Origin: Rufibacter roseolus
GTDB taxonomy: Bacteria; Bacteroidota; Bacteroidia; Cytophagales; Hymenobacteraceae
Length of the DNA: 64,000 nt
Direction: 5' to 3'
Assembly: GCF_017916365.1 (NCBI RefSeq)
Contig: NZ_JAFMSU010000001.1
Coordinates: 1,116,001-1,180,000, forward strand
Within the stretch, counting starts at the first letter, position 1. Each line of letters starts with the position of its first letter. The notes under the pieces are model-generated. The model did no database searches. It was not told the DNA's origin and was given only the letters and a program-made list of their open reading frames with translations. Shown piece after piece: positions 1 through 9,148 of the stretch. The position numbers and the translations under genes were made by a program.

Positions 1-272
1 TCCAGGGTGGGCGGCGTGGCATAAATAGGACCGGTATAGCCCTCGCGCACGAGCAGCGGAATCAATCCGGAGTGGTCTATATGGGCGTGCGAGAGGATGA
101 GGCAGGTGAGGTTCTCAGGCTCGAAGTCAAAGGAGCGGTTCCGTTCCTCGGTCTTGTCGCCCATGCCCTGGGTCAGGCCGCAATCCAGCAAAATGCGTTT
201 GCCATTCTCTAAAGTAACCAGGTGCTTGCTGCCGGTCACGGTCTGGGCCGCCCCGTAAAAAGATATCGTCAT
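1..272 (-). CDS. MBL-fold metallo-hydrolase (N-terminal part; runs off the window)
   Basis: The reverse strand reads from ATG at 272 to the window edge with no stop, giving about 90 residues that begin MTISFYGAAQTVTGSKHLV. The metallo-beta-lactamase metal-binding motif HAHIDHSG is present, preceded by LLDCGL, as in the RNA-processing/beta-CASP branch of the superfamily (YSH1-like exonucleases). The GAAxTVTGS start is typical of that branch. The beta-CASP and C-terminal parts are outside the window, so nuclease activity is inferred from family resemblance only. Confidence 0.8.
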   Translation of the reverse strand, partial: MTISFYGAAQTVTGSKHLVTLENGKRILLDCGLTQGMGDKTEERNRSFDFEPENLTCLILSHAHIDHSGLIPLLVREGYTGPIYATPPTL

Positions 273-334
273 AGGAGTAAGTCTGAATAGGTGGGGATTG
301 TACGGGCGGTAGCCTATTCAGATGCGTGAAAAAC

Positions 335-372
335 CGTTTTGGGCCTGTTTTCTTTCAAATGAGCCAAAAACG
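335..372. repeat. R1 dispersed hairpin, copy 1
   Basis: Arms CGTTTTGGGC and GCCAAAAACG enclose a T-rich/A-rich inner pair. It belongs to the R1 family described in the findings. Confidence 0.7.
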
Positions 373-483
373 ACTTTGTGCTACCCTGCGCCAGGAAGCC
401 ATTATGCTTATACCAAGCTAAAAGACCTCGTAGCGTCCGGAGGACCTGCGAGCGTCTGTGCCAACTACCTCTCTTTAAATGAA

Positions 484-518
484 AAGATCTCACAGGTTTT
501 TGAAACCTGTGAGATCTT
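484..518. repeat. Palindrome with CTCACAGGTTT core, copy 1
   Basis: Perfect 16-bp arms (484-499 and 503-518) with a 3-nt loop. The core CTCACAGGTTT...AAACCTGTGAG is shared with the palindrome at 38989-39021. The outer bases differ between the two copies (GAT here, GAC there) but stay complementary. Confidence 0.85.
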
Positions 519-526
519 CGTCTTAT

Positions 527-561
527 GTTTTCGGGCTGATTTCTTTTAAACAGCCTAGAAA
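527..561. repeat. R1 dispersed hairpin, copy 2 (degenerate)
   Basis: It reads GTTTTCGGGCTGATTT, then AAACAGCCT. The inner arms GGCTG/CAGCC are conserved and the outer right arm is decayed. It ends 4 bases beyond the galT stop codon. Confidence 0.5.
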
Positions 562-565
562 TAGC

Positions 566-1588
566 CTACAGCAGGGTCCTGAGTCTTTCGGCGGCGCTCT
601 CGGGGGTGATGTCGCGCTGGGGCTCGGCCATGAGCTCGTAGCCGACCATGAACTTCTTCACCGAGGCCGAGCGCAGCAGCGGCGGGTAGAAGTGCATGTG
701 CAGGTGCCAGCCGGGGTAGTCCCTGCCGTCGGTCGGCGCCTGGTGGAGGCCGGCCGAGTACGGGAACGAGGTCTGGAACAGCCGGTCGTACACTGAGGAG
801 AGGCGCTTCATGATGTCGGCGTAGGCGAGCTTCTCTTCCTCGGTGATCTCACCCAAGTGCCCGAAGTGCCTTCTGGGGATGACGATGGTCTCGAAGGGCC
901 ACACCGCCCAGAAGGGCACCAGCGCCACGAAGTACCCGTTCTCCGCCACGATGCGGGTGTTCTCCTCCAGTTCCAAGGCGAGGTAGTCAGAGAGGAGGCT
1001 GCGGCCATTCTCTGAAAAGTAGCGCTCCTGCTGCACGGTCTCCTTCGCCGGGTCGCCGGGCACGGAGCTCTGCGCCCAGATCTGCCCGTGCGGGTGGGGG
1101 TTGCTGCTGCCCATCACGCTTCCCTTGTTCTCGAAGATCTGCACGTAGCTGATCTCCTCCATGGCGCCCAGCTCCAGGTACTGCGCCTGCCACAGGTCCA
1201 CGACTTTTTTGATCTCGGTCGTCTCCATGTCCGAGAGGGTCAGGTCGTGGCGGGGCGAGAAGCAGATGACCTTGCAGATGCCCCGCTCGCTCTCCGCCCG
1301 CAGCAGGCCCTTGGAAAAGGAGCCAGCGGGCGTCTCGGCCTGCAGGGCGGCGAAGTCGTTCGTGAAGACGAAGGTGGAGGGGTAGTCTGGGTTGGTCTCG
1401 CCGTTGGCGCGCACGTTGCCCGGGCACAGGTAGCAGGTGGGGTCGTAGGCGGGGCGGGTGTCCTGCTCGGTAGACTCCTGCTGGCCCTGCCAGGGGCGCT
1501 TGGAGCGGTGCGGCGAGACCAGCACCCACTCCCCCAAAAGCGGGTTGAAGCGGCGGTGCGAGTGCTCGGTGATATCAAATGAATTCAT
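566..1588 (-). CDS. galT: Galactose-1-phosphate uridylyltransferase
   Basis: This 340-residue protein matches class I GalT in length and motifs. It would transfer UMP from UDP-glucose to galactose-1-phosphate in the cytoplasmic Leloir pathway. Visible features are the zinc-ligand pair CYLC (C52, C55), the active-site HPH of NPHPHGQIW (H165, H167) and the C-terminal LHMHFYPP. It lies 34 bases downstream of galK on the same strand and is probably co-transcribed. Base composition is richer in G+C than galK: bases 1441-1500 are 44/60 G+C, against 34/60 at 2041-2100. This hints at a different history for the gene. Confidence 0.95.
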   Translation of the reverse strand: MNSFDITEHSHRRFNPLLGEWVLVSPHRSKRPWQGQQESTEQDTRPAYDPTCYLCPGNVRANGETNPDYPSTFVFTNDFAALQAETPAGSFSKGLLRAESERGICKVICFSPRHDLTLSDMETTEIKKVVDLWQAQYLELGAMEEISYVQIFENKGSVMGSSNPHPHGQIWAQSSVPGDPAKETVQQERYFSENGRSLLSDYLALELEENTRIVAENGYFVALVPFWAVWPFETIVIPRRHFGHLGEITEEEKLAYADIMKRLSSVYDRLFQTSFPYSAGLHQAPTDGRDYPGWHLHMHFYPPLLRSASVKKFMVGYELMAEPQRDITPESAAERLRTLL

Positions 1589-1622
1589 AGTCTATTCTGT
1601 ATTGGAATGGGAAACGTAGGGC

Positions 1623-2789
1623 CTAGCGCTTGGAGAAATCAATCGGGACCAGGCTGCTGCCGTCCACAATCTCGGCCACGTAAGTCTTTAGCGTGATGTT
1701 GTACTGTTGTTGGTAAGCCTCGGTCATCTGGCGGGTGAACTCATCCAAATTATCCAGTCTCACCAGGTTGATGGTGCAGCCCCCAAAACCACCGCCCATC
1801 ATACGGGCACCCAGCACCGCGTCAGATTCCCGGGCGCGGTCGGCCAGGAAGTCCAGTTCGGGGCAGCTTACTTCATAGTCATGTTGCAGGCCCTGGTGCG
1901 AGGCGAACATTTTCTGCCCGAAAGCCACCAGGTCGCCGCGCTCCAGGTCCTCGCAGGCGTCTTCCACGCGCAGGTTTTCCTGCACCACGTACCGGCAACG
2001 TTTGTAGACGATGGGGTCAAATTCATCCTGGTGGCGTTCCAGCATCTGCTCGGTCACGTCACGCAGGCTGCGTACCTGTGGGTATAGTTTCTGAAGCAGG
2101 GCCACGCCGGTCTCACACTCCTGGCGGCGGGTGTTGTACTCAGAAGACGCTAAAGAGTGCTTCACCTGCGTGTCGCAGAGCACAATGCGGTAATCATCAA
2201 TGTTGAAGGGGTAGTACTGGTATTCCAGGGAACGGCAGTCCAGCTTCACCACGTGGTTCCGCTTCCCGAACATGCTGGCGAACTGGTCCATGATGCCGCA
2301 CATCACCAGCGCGTACTCGTGCTCGGCCTTCTGCGCCATCTTCACCATGTCAAAGCGCTCTATGCCGTACGCGTAAAGGTAGTTGAGGGCGTACGCCAGG
2401 CCGCACTCCACCGCCGCGGAGGAGGAAAGCCCCGCCCCGATGGGAATGTTGCCCCCGAACACCAGGTCAAAGCCCTTTACCTCGTAGTTGGCCTTCTGCA
2501 ACTGCGCCACCACGCCCAACAGGTAGTTGGCCCAGCCTATATCCGTGCGCTGCACGTTGGTCAGGTCAAACTCGCCACTTTCTTCCAGGTCAAAGGCGTA
2601 CGCCCGCATGGTCTGGGTACCGTTAGGCGCCAATGCAAAGTAAATTTCCTTGTTAATGGCGGCGGGCAGCACAAAGCCCTCGTTGTAGTCAGTATGCTCT
2701 CCAATCAGATTTACCCGGCCCGGGGAGCGGGCTACTACCGGTTCCGATTTGTATAGTTTCTTGAATTTGGCAACAATGTCTTCAACCAT
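1623..2789 (-). CDS. galK: Galactokinase
   Basis: This 388-residue GHMP-family kinase phosphorylates galactose to galactose-1-phosphate, the substrate of the neighbouring GalT. The galactokinase signature GRVNLIGEHTDYNEG is at residues 25-38, the ATP loop PIGAGLSSSAA at 116-126, the catalytic Asp in CGIMDQF is D168, and the third GHMP motif GGGFGGCTINLV is near the C terminus. It sits between the symporter gene and galT. A 14-bp-arm hairpin (2806-2841) separates it from the symporter gene, so galKT may be partly uncoupled from it. No mutarotase gene (galM) is present in the window. Confidence 0.96.
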   Translation of the reverse strand: MVEDIVAKFKKLYKSEPVVARSPGRVNLIGEHTDYNEGFVLPAAINKEIYFALAPNGTQTMRAYAFDLEESGEFDLTNVQRTDIGWANYLLGVVAQLQKANYEVKGFDLVFGGNIPIGAGLSSSAAVECGLAYALNYLYAYGIERFDMVKMAQKAEHEYALVMCGIMDQFASMFGKRNHVVKLDCRSLEYQYYPFNIDDYRIVLCDTQVKHSLASSEYNTRRQECETGVALLQKLYPQVRSLRDVTEQMLERHQDEFDPIVYKRCRYVVQENLRVEDACEDLERGDLVAFGQKMFASHQGLQHDYEVSCPELDFLADRARESDAVLGARMMGGGFGGCTINLVRLDNLDEFTRQMTEAYQQQYNITLKTYVAEIVDGSSLVPIDFSKR

Positions 2790-2805
2790 AATATCTGTAT
2801 TAAGC

Positions 2806-2841
2806 CTAAAGGCATAGCACTTTGAAATGCTATGCCTTTAG
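2806..2841 (-). terminator. Hairpin between symporter gene and galK
   Basis: Perfect 14-bp arms (2806-2819 and 2828-2841, CTAAAGGCATAGCA/TGCTATGCCTTTAG) with an 8-nt loop. No clear T-run follows on the minus strand, so it may be a weak terminator or an mRNA processing or stabilising structure rather than a full stop. Confidence 0.55.
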
Positions 2842-2878
2842 AGGTAAACGTAAACAACTTTCTTTTGATGGATTTCTT

Positions 2879-4516
2879 CTACCAGAATATGATGTAAAGG
2901 GCGGCCAGAATTCCACAGATGATGATAGAGCCTACGGCAAACGAGGTAGAAGTCCTGAACATAGAGGAATCAATCTCCAGTCCTTTGGGGTTGTGCTTGC
3001 TCTTAGGATCAAGCAAGGTGATGATGATCATCAGGAGCACGCAGACCACGAATACAATCCCCATCCGGTCCAAGAACGGAATCTCAGGGAACTGGAATTT
3101 CAGAAAGGTTGACAACGGAATGGTCAATACCGCCGCGGTCAAGGCTGCCGGAGAAGTGGTACGCTTCCAGAAGAAGCCCAGCGCAAAGATGGCAAACACA
3201 CCCGGCGAGATGAAGCCGGTGTATTCCTGGATGTACTGGAACGCCTGGTCCAGGTTACGCAGTACCGGGGCTACCACAATAGCAATGATGAAAGACGCCA
3301 CCACGGTCAGTTTCCCAAAGGTCACCAATCTTGTTTCTGAGGCGTTTTTGTTAAAGTACTTGCGGTAGATGTCCAGGGTGAAAATGGTGGAGATACTGTT
3401 GGCTTTACCAGCCAGGGAGGCCACAATAGCCGCGGTTAATGCCGCAAAAGAAAGACCTTTCAGACCAACCGGCAACAGGTTCAGAAGCACCGGATAAGCG
3501 TGGTCGGGCTTCACGTGGCCCAGTTCGTTCGCCATCTCGGCCTGGAACATACCGTTCTTGTGCAGTACGTAAGCAGCAATACCCGGCAACACCACAATAA
3601 TAGGCATCATCAGTTTCAGGAAAGCGGCGAAGAGGAGACCACTGCGGGCAGTTTTCAAATCAGCACCCAAAGCACGCTGGGTAATGTACTGGTTACAGCC
3701 CCAGTAGTTCAGGTTCACAATCCACATACCGCCAATGAGTACGGAAAGACCGGGTAGGTCCATGTAGGCGTCGCGGGTACCGCCTTCACCGTTCGGGATC
3801 ATGATCTCGTTCTCAGAAAGGATCATGCTGAAGTGGTCGCCGGCTTGCTGGCGCAGGTGCACCAGACCGTCCCAGGCGCCGGAGCCGCCCAATTGCTGAG
3901 ATACCAGGTCAAGGGCCAGGTAGGTGGTGGCCAGACCGCCCAACACCAGTACAAACACCTGAATTACGTCTGTGTAGCCAATCACTTTCATACCGCCCAG
4001 GGTAATGAAAATAGCGAAGATGGCGCAGCCGTACATACAGTAATAGAAGTCTATGCCCGTAATGGTCTCAATGGCCAGAGCCCCCAGATACAGGATAGAG
4101 GAAAGGTTTACAAACACGTACACCAAAAGCCAGAAAGCCGCCATAATGGTACTCACCGCATCGTTGTACCGGTGCGAGAGGAACTGCGGCATGGTGTAGA
4201 TCTTGTTCTTCAGGTAGATTGGGATGAAGAACACGGCTACCACAATAAGGGTGGCGGCAGCCATCCACTCATACGTGGAAATGGCAAGGCCCATAGCGAA
4301 ACCTGAGCCCGACATCCCGATGAACTGCTCGGCAGAGATGTTGGACGCGATAAGGGAAGCCCCAATGGCCCACCAGGTCAGCGACCCCTCGGCCAGGAAG
4401 TACTCTTTGGAGTCCATGTGGTCGGCTTTCTTCTGCCGGTAAATCCAGTAGCCGTACCCCGATACAATAAAGAAGTAGGTTAGGAAGACAATGTAGTCAA
4501 TGGTTTGTAAGCCCAT
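2879..4516 (-). CDS. Sodium/solute symporter (SSS family), probable sodium/galactose symporter
   Basis: This 545-residue protein has about 14 hydrophobic segments spread along its length and belongs to the sodium:solute symporter family (vSGLT/SGLT type). SSS-typical stretches are visible: SLIASNISAEQFIGMSGSG near residues 55-73, NYWGCNQYITQRALGA in the middle, and AALTAAIVASLAGKANS. It would import a monosaccharide with sodium across the inner membrane. Its position between a LacI repressor and galK/galT makes galactose the likely cargo. That substrate is an inference from context, since SSS members also carry other sugars and inositol. Confidence 0.88.
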   Translation of the reverse strand: MGLQTIDYIVFLTYFFIVSGYGYWIYRQKKADHMDSKEYFLAEGSLTWWAIGASLIASNISAEQFIGMSGSGFAMGLAISTYEWMAAATLIVVAVFFIPIYLKNKIYTMPQFLSHRYNDAVSTIMAAFWLLVYVFVNLSSILYLGALAIETITGIDFYYCMYGCAIFAIFITLGGMKVIGYTDVIQVFVLVLGGLATTYLALDLVSQQLGGSGAWDGLVHLRQQAGDHFSMILSENEIMIPNGEGGTRDAYMDLPGLSVLIGGMWIVNLNYWGCNQYITQRALGADLKTARSGLLFAAFLKLMMPIIVVLPGIAAYVLHKNGMFQAEMANELGHVKPDHAYPVLLNLLPVGLKGLSFAALTAAIVASLAGKANSISTIFTLDIYRKYFNKNASETRLVTFGKLTVVASFIIAIVVAPVLRNLDQAFQYIQEYTGFISPGVFAIFALGFFWKRTTSPAALTAAVLTIPLSTFLKFQFPEIPFLDRMGIVFVVCVLLMIIITLLDPKSKHNPKGLEIDSSMFRTSTSFAVGSIIICGILAALYIIFW

Positions 4517-4619
4517 AAAGAGGAGAGTGAATCAGTTGTTTGTTAGTTGAAAATGATATACCGTTTGGTGAAGTTATCTTTTTAATGATAATCTTATATA
4601 ATCGCAATATAAGATTTTT
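4517..4619. promoter_or_regulatory. lacI-symporter gap with AT-rich inverted repeat
   Basis: A 10-bp perfect inverted repeat (AATCTTATAT at 4590-4599, ATATAAGATT at 4607-4616) lies just past the lacI stop. It could be a weak terminator for lacI or a regulatory site for the symporter gene. No copy of the lacI-type palindrome is present here. Confidence 0.35.
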
Positions 4620-5663
4620 CTATTCTGTCCGGCGCCGGCTGTTTTTTTTGCGCAGAGAAGACTGGCGTACAACCAAAACCGGGTCAAGGATTATTTTCTG
4701 CGGAAGGTCCACCAGGGCAGGTTCTTCCTGGCGCAGGTTCATGAATATATTGGCCGCTTCCTGGCCCATGAGGGCGGTTTGCTGGTCAACGGTGGTTAAG
4801 CCCGGGGTGATGTAGGCGCTGAAAGCCTCGTTCGCAAACCCTACCAGGCCAATCTGGCCGGGCTTGCTCCAGGGGGTTTCTTTGATGGCCTGCAGGGCGC
4901 CCAGGGCAGTAAAATCCTCTACCGCAAAAATGGCATCGGGTCTTTTGGTCAGGTTGAGCAAAGCCTCGGTGCATTTGCGGCCCGAGTCTATGGAGACCTT
5001 CCCGTAGGTGATCAGGTCGCCGTCCACTTTATAGTTATGGGCTTTGAGCGCATCTACGTATCCGCGCAGCCGCTCATGGAAAATCTGGATATGCTGCGGG
5101 CCGGAGATGTGGGCAATGCGTTGGTAACCCTGCTGGATGAGGTGCTCAGTGGCCATGTAGGCGCCCTTGTAATCATCTATGACCACGGCTGGTACATCCA
5201 GTTCATCTATGGCCCGGTCAAACAGGATGAGCGGGATTTTGCGGTTTTTCACCTCCTGAAAATGGTCGTACCGGGTGGTCTCTTTGGCAATGGAGGCAAT
5301 GATGCCGTCTACGTTAGACTGCAGCAAGGTCTGTATCCCCTGCGCCTCATCTTCATAAGACTCATTTGTCTGGAACAGCAGAACGCTGTACCCCTGGCTT
5401 TTGGCCACTTTCTCAATCCCGTGGATAACGGACCCGAAGAAGCTGATTTCTGCACTGGGAATGATCACCCCAATTACGTAGGTCTTGCCCGAGCGAAGGG
5501 AGGATGCGGCGCGGTTTTGCCGGTAATTGAGTTTCTGGGCCGCTTTTCTTACAATCTCTTTGGTGGCAGAACTGATAGAAGGATGGTCGTTAAGGGCACG
5601 GGAAACCGTCGCTGCTGTTGTGTTCAGTTCCTTCGCAATATCATGAATGGTGGTTCTGCTCAT
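4620..5663 (-). CDS. LacI-family transcriptional repressor of the carbohydrate locus
   Basis: This 347-residue protein starts with a classical LacI helix-turn-helix (TTIHDIAKELNTTAATVSRAL, about residues 4-25, then a hinge helix near 50-60). A periplasmic-binding-protein-like effector domain follows, with YVIGVIIPSAEISFFGSVI and IDDYKGAYMATEHLI. It lies between the symporter-gal genes and susC, and a 16-bp palindrome (5667-5682) abuts its own start codon, so autoregulation is likely. The effector is unknown; galactose, arabinose or an oligosaccharide are reasonable guesses. Most Bacteroidota polysaccharide loci use hybrid two-component, ECF-sigma or SusR-like regulators, so LacI control is less usual. 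Confidence 0.93.
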   Translation of the reverse strand: MSRTTIHDIAKELNTTAATVSRALNDHPSISSATKEIVRKAAQKLNYRQNRAASSLRSGKTYVIGVIIPSAEISFFGSVIHGIEKVAKSQGYSVLLFQTNESYEDEAQGIQTLLQSNVDGIIASIAKETTRYDHFQEVKNRKIPLILFDRAIDELDVPAVVIDDYKGAYMATEHLIQQGYQRIAHISGPQHIQIFHERLRGYVDALKAHNYKVDGDLITYGKVSIDSGRKCTEALLNLTKRPDAIFAVEDFTALGALQAIKETPWSKPGQIGLVGFANEAFSAYITPGLTTVDQQTALMGQEAANIFMNLRQEEPALVDLPQKIILDPVLVVRQSSLRKKNSRRRTE

Positions 5664-5666
5664 GTT

Positions 5667-5682
5667 ACGTAATCGATTACGT
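5667..5682. promoter_or_regulatory. Putative LacI operator 1 (in front of lacI)
   Basis: The 16-bp perfect palindrome ACGTAATCGATTACGT extends by TT/AA on each side. Its centre is the CG step typical of LacI/GalR/CcpA-type operators. It begins 3 bases upstream of the lacI start codon, so binding should block lacI transcription or early elongation. Confidence 0.8.
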
Positions 5683-5684
5683 AA

Positions 5685-6006
5685 ATATATCTTAAAATTT
5701 ATTAATTTCGCAAATAGGTATTTTTGACTCTGTATTTTACATAATCTTAATAAAGCGTCATTTTAACACCTGTATTTTGTCTTTATTCTTTAAAAAATAA
5801 GCCATAAATAATAAATATTATAAGAAAACGAGAGAGTTAGAGGGGTGTGATTAGGAAATTAAATTGCCAATTTGTAAATATGCGACGTAATCGATTACGT
5901 TAATTTGCGAAATCGTTAATTGATGCCCGCTCACCTGTTTGTTTAAGAATCTTATAGGTCTTAAAATCTGAAGTGGATCGCTTTTACAACTCTTAACTCT
6001 TCTTAC
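5685..6006. promoter_or_regulatory. Divergent promoter region between lacI and susC
   Basis: An AT-rich 322-base gap must hold the promoters for both the leftward and rightward transcripts. It contains the second operator (5885-5900). TTAATTTG at 5900-5907 is one base from the Bacteroidota -7 consensus TAnnTTTG and would overlap the operator edge. Promoter positions are inference. Confidence 0.5.
5885..5900. promoter_or_regulatory. Putative LacI operator 2 (in front of susC)
   Basis: Identical ACGTAATCGATTACGT palindrome, centred 218 bp from operator 1 and about 107 bases upstream of the susC start codon. Two identical sites in one divergent gap are compatible with looping or independent control of both transcripts. 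Confidence 0.8.
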
Positions 6007-9000
6007 ATGAAAAAAAAGTTACGCAATGAAATGTCCTTGGGCAATGGACTCTACCATCTGGGGAGGTGTAAAATAGGCCACTGGCTCCTGATGCTGATGG
6101 TCTGCCTGATGGTTAATTCCCTGGCCTATGAAGCGCAGGCGCAGGGCAGAACGGTTTCCGGAAAAGTGGTTGGTGCCCAGGGCGAAGGTTTGGCCGGGGT
6201 AACGGTATTGGTGAAAGGAACCAGCAACGGTGCCTCTACAGATGCCAACGGTAATTTCACAATCTCCCTGGCCAGCGGCCAGGAGAACGGCACCCTGGTG
6301 GTTTCCTATATTGGCTTCACCTCGCAGGAAGTGCCTATTGCAGGGCAGTCTTCTATCAACATCACCCTGCAGCCAGATGAGCAGACCCTCAATGAGGTGG
6401 TAGTGATTGGTTACCAGACCGTACGCAAAAGTGACCTGACCGGCGCGGTTTCGGTGGTGAGCCCAGAGGCCGCCAGCAGAGTGAGCGCCAACTCGGTGGC
6501 AGAGTCTATCCAGGGCTTAACGCCCGGGGTAACGGTAAGAACCGAAGGGGTGCCCGGCGCCAACGCCAGAATTGAGATCAGGGGAACCGCCAGTTTCCTG
6601 AACACCGACCCACTGTATGTGATTGACGGAATGATCGCCGACGCGAACACTACCATCAACAACAATGACATCGCCTCTATCCAGGTATTGAAAGATGCTT
6701 CTGCCGCGGCCATTTACGGGGCGCGTGCCGCCAACGGCGTGGTGATCATCACTACAAAGCAAGGAAAAGAAGGGCCGGCAAAAGTTAGCTTCTCCGCCAA
6801 ATACGGGGTGCAGCAGATCCCTAAGCGCTGGGATGTGATGAATGCGAGCGAGTTTGCCGCCATGCAGCGCATGCAGTACCAGAACTCAAACAGAACCCCG
6901 CTGCCAAGTGTGGCCGAGGGTACTTTCAACCCAGCCATCAACACAGACTGGCAGGATGAAAGCCTTCAGAACGGAAGCCTGCAGGATTACAACGTTTCTT
7001 TGTCTGGCGGTACGGCTACAAGTAACTACCTTATCTCAGGTAGCTATTTCAGGAACGAAGGATTTGTGAAAGCCACTTCCTTTGACAGAGGTAGCTTACG
7101 GGTGAATACCAGCAGCCAGAAAGGCCGGGTTACCTTTGGCGAGAACATGGTGCTGACCAACTCCATCGCAAAGTCTCCGGGCGAAGGCAACCCCATCTAT
7201 GACATGGCCATTATGCTGCCGGTTATCCCGGTGCAGGATCCTTCCTACATTACCCCGTCTAACCCGGACGGTTACGGCATTGGATCTACCAGCGCTGTGA
7301 CCTATGCTTTTAACCCGGTGGCGGTGCGCAATTACCGCAACTACAGAACAGAGTTCGCCAAGTTGGTGGGTAACGCCTATATAGACGTGAAGCTGGTGGA
7401 CTGGCTCAGCTATAAATTCAACGTGGGTTTAGAGGTGAGCTTTGACCATTTGCAGCGCATCAGAAAAACAGGGGTGTACCAATTTAACGCCACTTCTTAC
7501 CCAAGTGAGATCACTGAAGACAGATCAAGATACCTCAGCACGCTGTTTGAGCACACCCTCAATTTCAACAAAACCTTCGGGGATCACTCCATCAACGGGG
7601 TGGTAGGGATTAGCCAGCAACAGGCAGAGAGACAGTATACAGCCGGCGGCAGAACCAACCTGCTGTATGCCAACGGTCAGTATTATACCACTATTGGCGC
7701 GGCCACGGGAACGGCCTCTGCCGGCGGCGGTCTGGGTGATGACTACAAGATATTTGGTTATCTGGGCCGGGTGAACTACTCATTCAAAGACCGCTACCTG
7801 CTTACCTTAACCGGCCGGGTAGATGAGGATTCCCGTTTCGGGGCGAACTACAGAAGAGGTTTCTTCCCGTCAGTGGCCGCCAGTTGGAGAATCAGCGAAG
7901 AGAACTTCTTCAACGCTCCCTGGGTGTCTGACCTGAAACTGAATGCTTCTTACGGTAAACTAGGGATTGTGGTGCCAAACCTGGGTTCCTGGCCTTACAC
8001 CGCTTACATCAACAACAGCCCCCGGGCTATTTTCGGGACAGACCAGACGCCTTACATCGGGGCTTACGCCGCCCGTCTGGCCAACCCAGACCTTCACTGG
8101 GAAGAAAGGGTGCAGCAGAACCTTGGTATAGACGCCAGCTTCCTCAACAACAGAGTCTCTTTGGAGTTCAACGTCTATAACTCATTGTCAAAAGACGCTA
8201 TTCTGGACCTGGACGTACCTGGCTACCTGGGTAACCTGCAAGGCAACCCGTTCATCAACACCGCTTCTATCAGAAACAAAGGTTTTGAGATTGCCGCCAC
8301 TTACAGAAGCAGCACCACTAGTGACTTCAGATGGGATGTTTCGGCCAACGCCACAACCATCAAAAACAAAGTAGAGGAAGTGGGCCAAGGGGTTTCCTTT
8401 ATCCAGACCGGTAATGCCCGCTCAGCGGTAGGCCGTCCGGTTGGAGAGTGGTACGTGATCAGAACCGACGGGATTTTCCAAAACCAGGACGAAATCAACC
8501 GCCACGTTAGTGCCGAAGGTACCGTGATCCAGCCTTATGCCAAGCCAGGTGACATCAGATTCATTGATAAGAACGGTGACGGGCAGATCAACAACGACGA
8601 CAGAGATTTCGCAGGTTCTCCCTGGCCTTCTCTGCAAGCCGGTGGGCAGTTCAACGCTTCTTACAAGCAGTTCAGCCTGAACGTGCAGTTGGTGGGGGTG
8701 TTTGACTACACCATCTACAATGATGTGAGAAGAGCGCTGGACATCTACCAGAACACCAACTTCCGCTCAGACCTGAGCCCTTGGTCACCAACCAACACCA
8801 ATACCAGTGATCCAAGAATAGGGTTGGAGACAGATGACCAGGGTATCATCTCCAACAACCGGGCAGAAAGCGACCGCTGGTTAGAAGAAGCTTCTTACCT
8901 GCGTTTCAGAAATGTTGAGTTGGGTTATGAGTTGCCGGCAAGTCTGCTCACCAAAGCCAGAATCTCAAACGCCCGCCTTTTTGTGAGCGGTCAGAACCTG

Positions 9001-9126
9001 TTTACCATCACCAACTATTCAGGGCTTGATCCTGACGTGACTGGTGGTATCCGGGAAAGAGGGTTGGATAATGGACACTGGCCATCGCCAAGGGTTATCT
9101 CTGTGGGTATTCAGGCCGGGTTTTAA
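6007..9126 (+). CDS. SusC/RagA-type TonB-dependent outer-membrane transporter
   Basis: This 1039-residue protein has a signal peptide (hydrophobic stretch about residues 26-40, cleavage near AQA-Q46), then a carboxypeptidase-D-like domain (about 48-122, GRTVSGKVVGAQGEGLAGV). A TonB-box-like segment EVVVIGYQTV is at 130-139. The plug follows, with DPLYVIDGM and VLKDASAAAIYGARAANGV, and then a long beta-barrel. It would form the outer-membrane oligosaccharide channel, energised by TonB, with the SusD partner encoded 22 bases downstream. It is the first gene of the rightward half of the locus and follows a LacI-type operator. Cargo is predicted from the neighbouring arabinan/galactan-type glycosidases. 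Confidence 0.95.
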   Translation: MKKKLRNEMSLGNGLYHLGRCKIGHWLLMLMVCLMVNSLAYEAQAQGRTVSGKVVGAQGEGLAGVTVLVKGTSNGASTDANGNFTISLASGQENGTLVVSYIGFTSQEVPIAGQSSINITLQPDEQTLNEVVVIGYQTVRKSDLTGAVSVVSPEAASRVSANSVAESIQGLTPGVTVRTEGVPGANARIEIRGTASFLNTDPLYVIDGMIADANTTINNNDIASIQVLKDASAAAIYGARAANGVVIITTKQGKEGPAKVSFSAKYGVQQIPKRWDVMNASEFAAMQRMQYQNSNRTPLPSVAEGTFNPAINTDWQDESLQNGSLQDYNVSLSGGTATSNYLISGSYFRNEGFVKATSFDRGSLRVNTSSQKGRVTFGENMVLTNSIAKSPGEGNPIYDMAIMLPVIPVQDPSYITPSNPDGYGIGSTSAVTYAFNPVAVRNYRNYRTEFAKLVGNAYIDVKLVDWLSYKFNVGLEVSFDHLQRIRKTGVYQFNATSYPSEITEDRSRYLSTLFEHTLNFNKTFGDHSINGVVGISQQQAERQYTAGGRTNLLYANGQYYTTIGAATGTASAGGGLGDDYKIFGYLGRVNYSFKDRYLLTLTGRVDEDSRFGANYRRGFFPSVAASWRISEENFFNAPWVSDLKLNASYGKLGIVVPNLGSWPYTAYINNSPRAIFGTDQTPYIGAYAARLANPDLHWEERVQQNLGIDASFLNNRVSLEFNVYNSLSKDAILDLDVPGYLGNLQGNPFINTASIRNKGFEIAATYRSSTTSDFRWDVSANATTIKNKVEEVGQGVSFIQTGNARSAVGRPVGEWYVIRTDGIFQNQDEINRHVSAEGTVIQPYAKPGDIRFIDKNGDGQINNDDRDFAGSPWPSLQAGGQFNASYKQFSLNVQLVGVFDYTIYNDVRRALDIYQNTNFRSDLSPWSPTNTNTSDPRIGLETDDQGIISNNRAESDRWLEEASYLRFRNVELGYELPASLLTKARISNARLFVSGQNLFTITNYSGLDPDVTGGIRERGLDNGHWPSPRVISVGIQAGF

Positions 9127-9148
9127 TTAAGTGTAAATAGAAAGGCAT

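Larger units (their letters stand above)
273..565. other. Gene-free gap holding hairpin repeats
   Basis: This 293-base gap lies between the start of the MBL-fold gene and the end of galT. It contains an R1 hairpin (335-372), a 16-bp-arm palindrome (484-518) and a second R1-like copy (527-561). No convincing coding region was seen. Confidence 0.7.

Noticed and set aside
1088-1582. 164-codon plus-strand and 180-codon minus-strand frames inside galT
   Set aside because: High G+C in galT lowers stop frequency in all frames. Only the GalT frame carries HPH and CxxC motifs.
5685-5884. Search for a riboswitch or leader RNA upstream of susC
   Set aside because: The gap is AT-rich without a stable structured leader; the operators explain control more simply.
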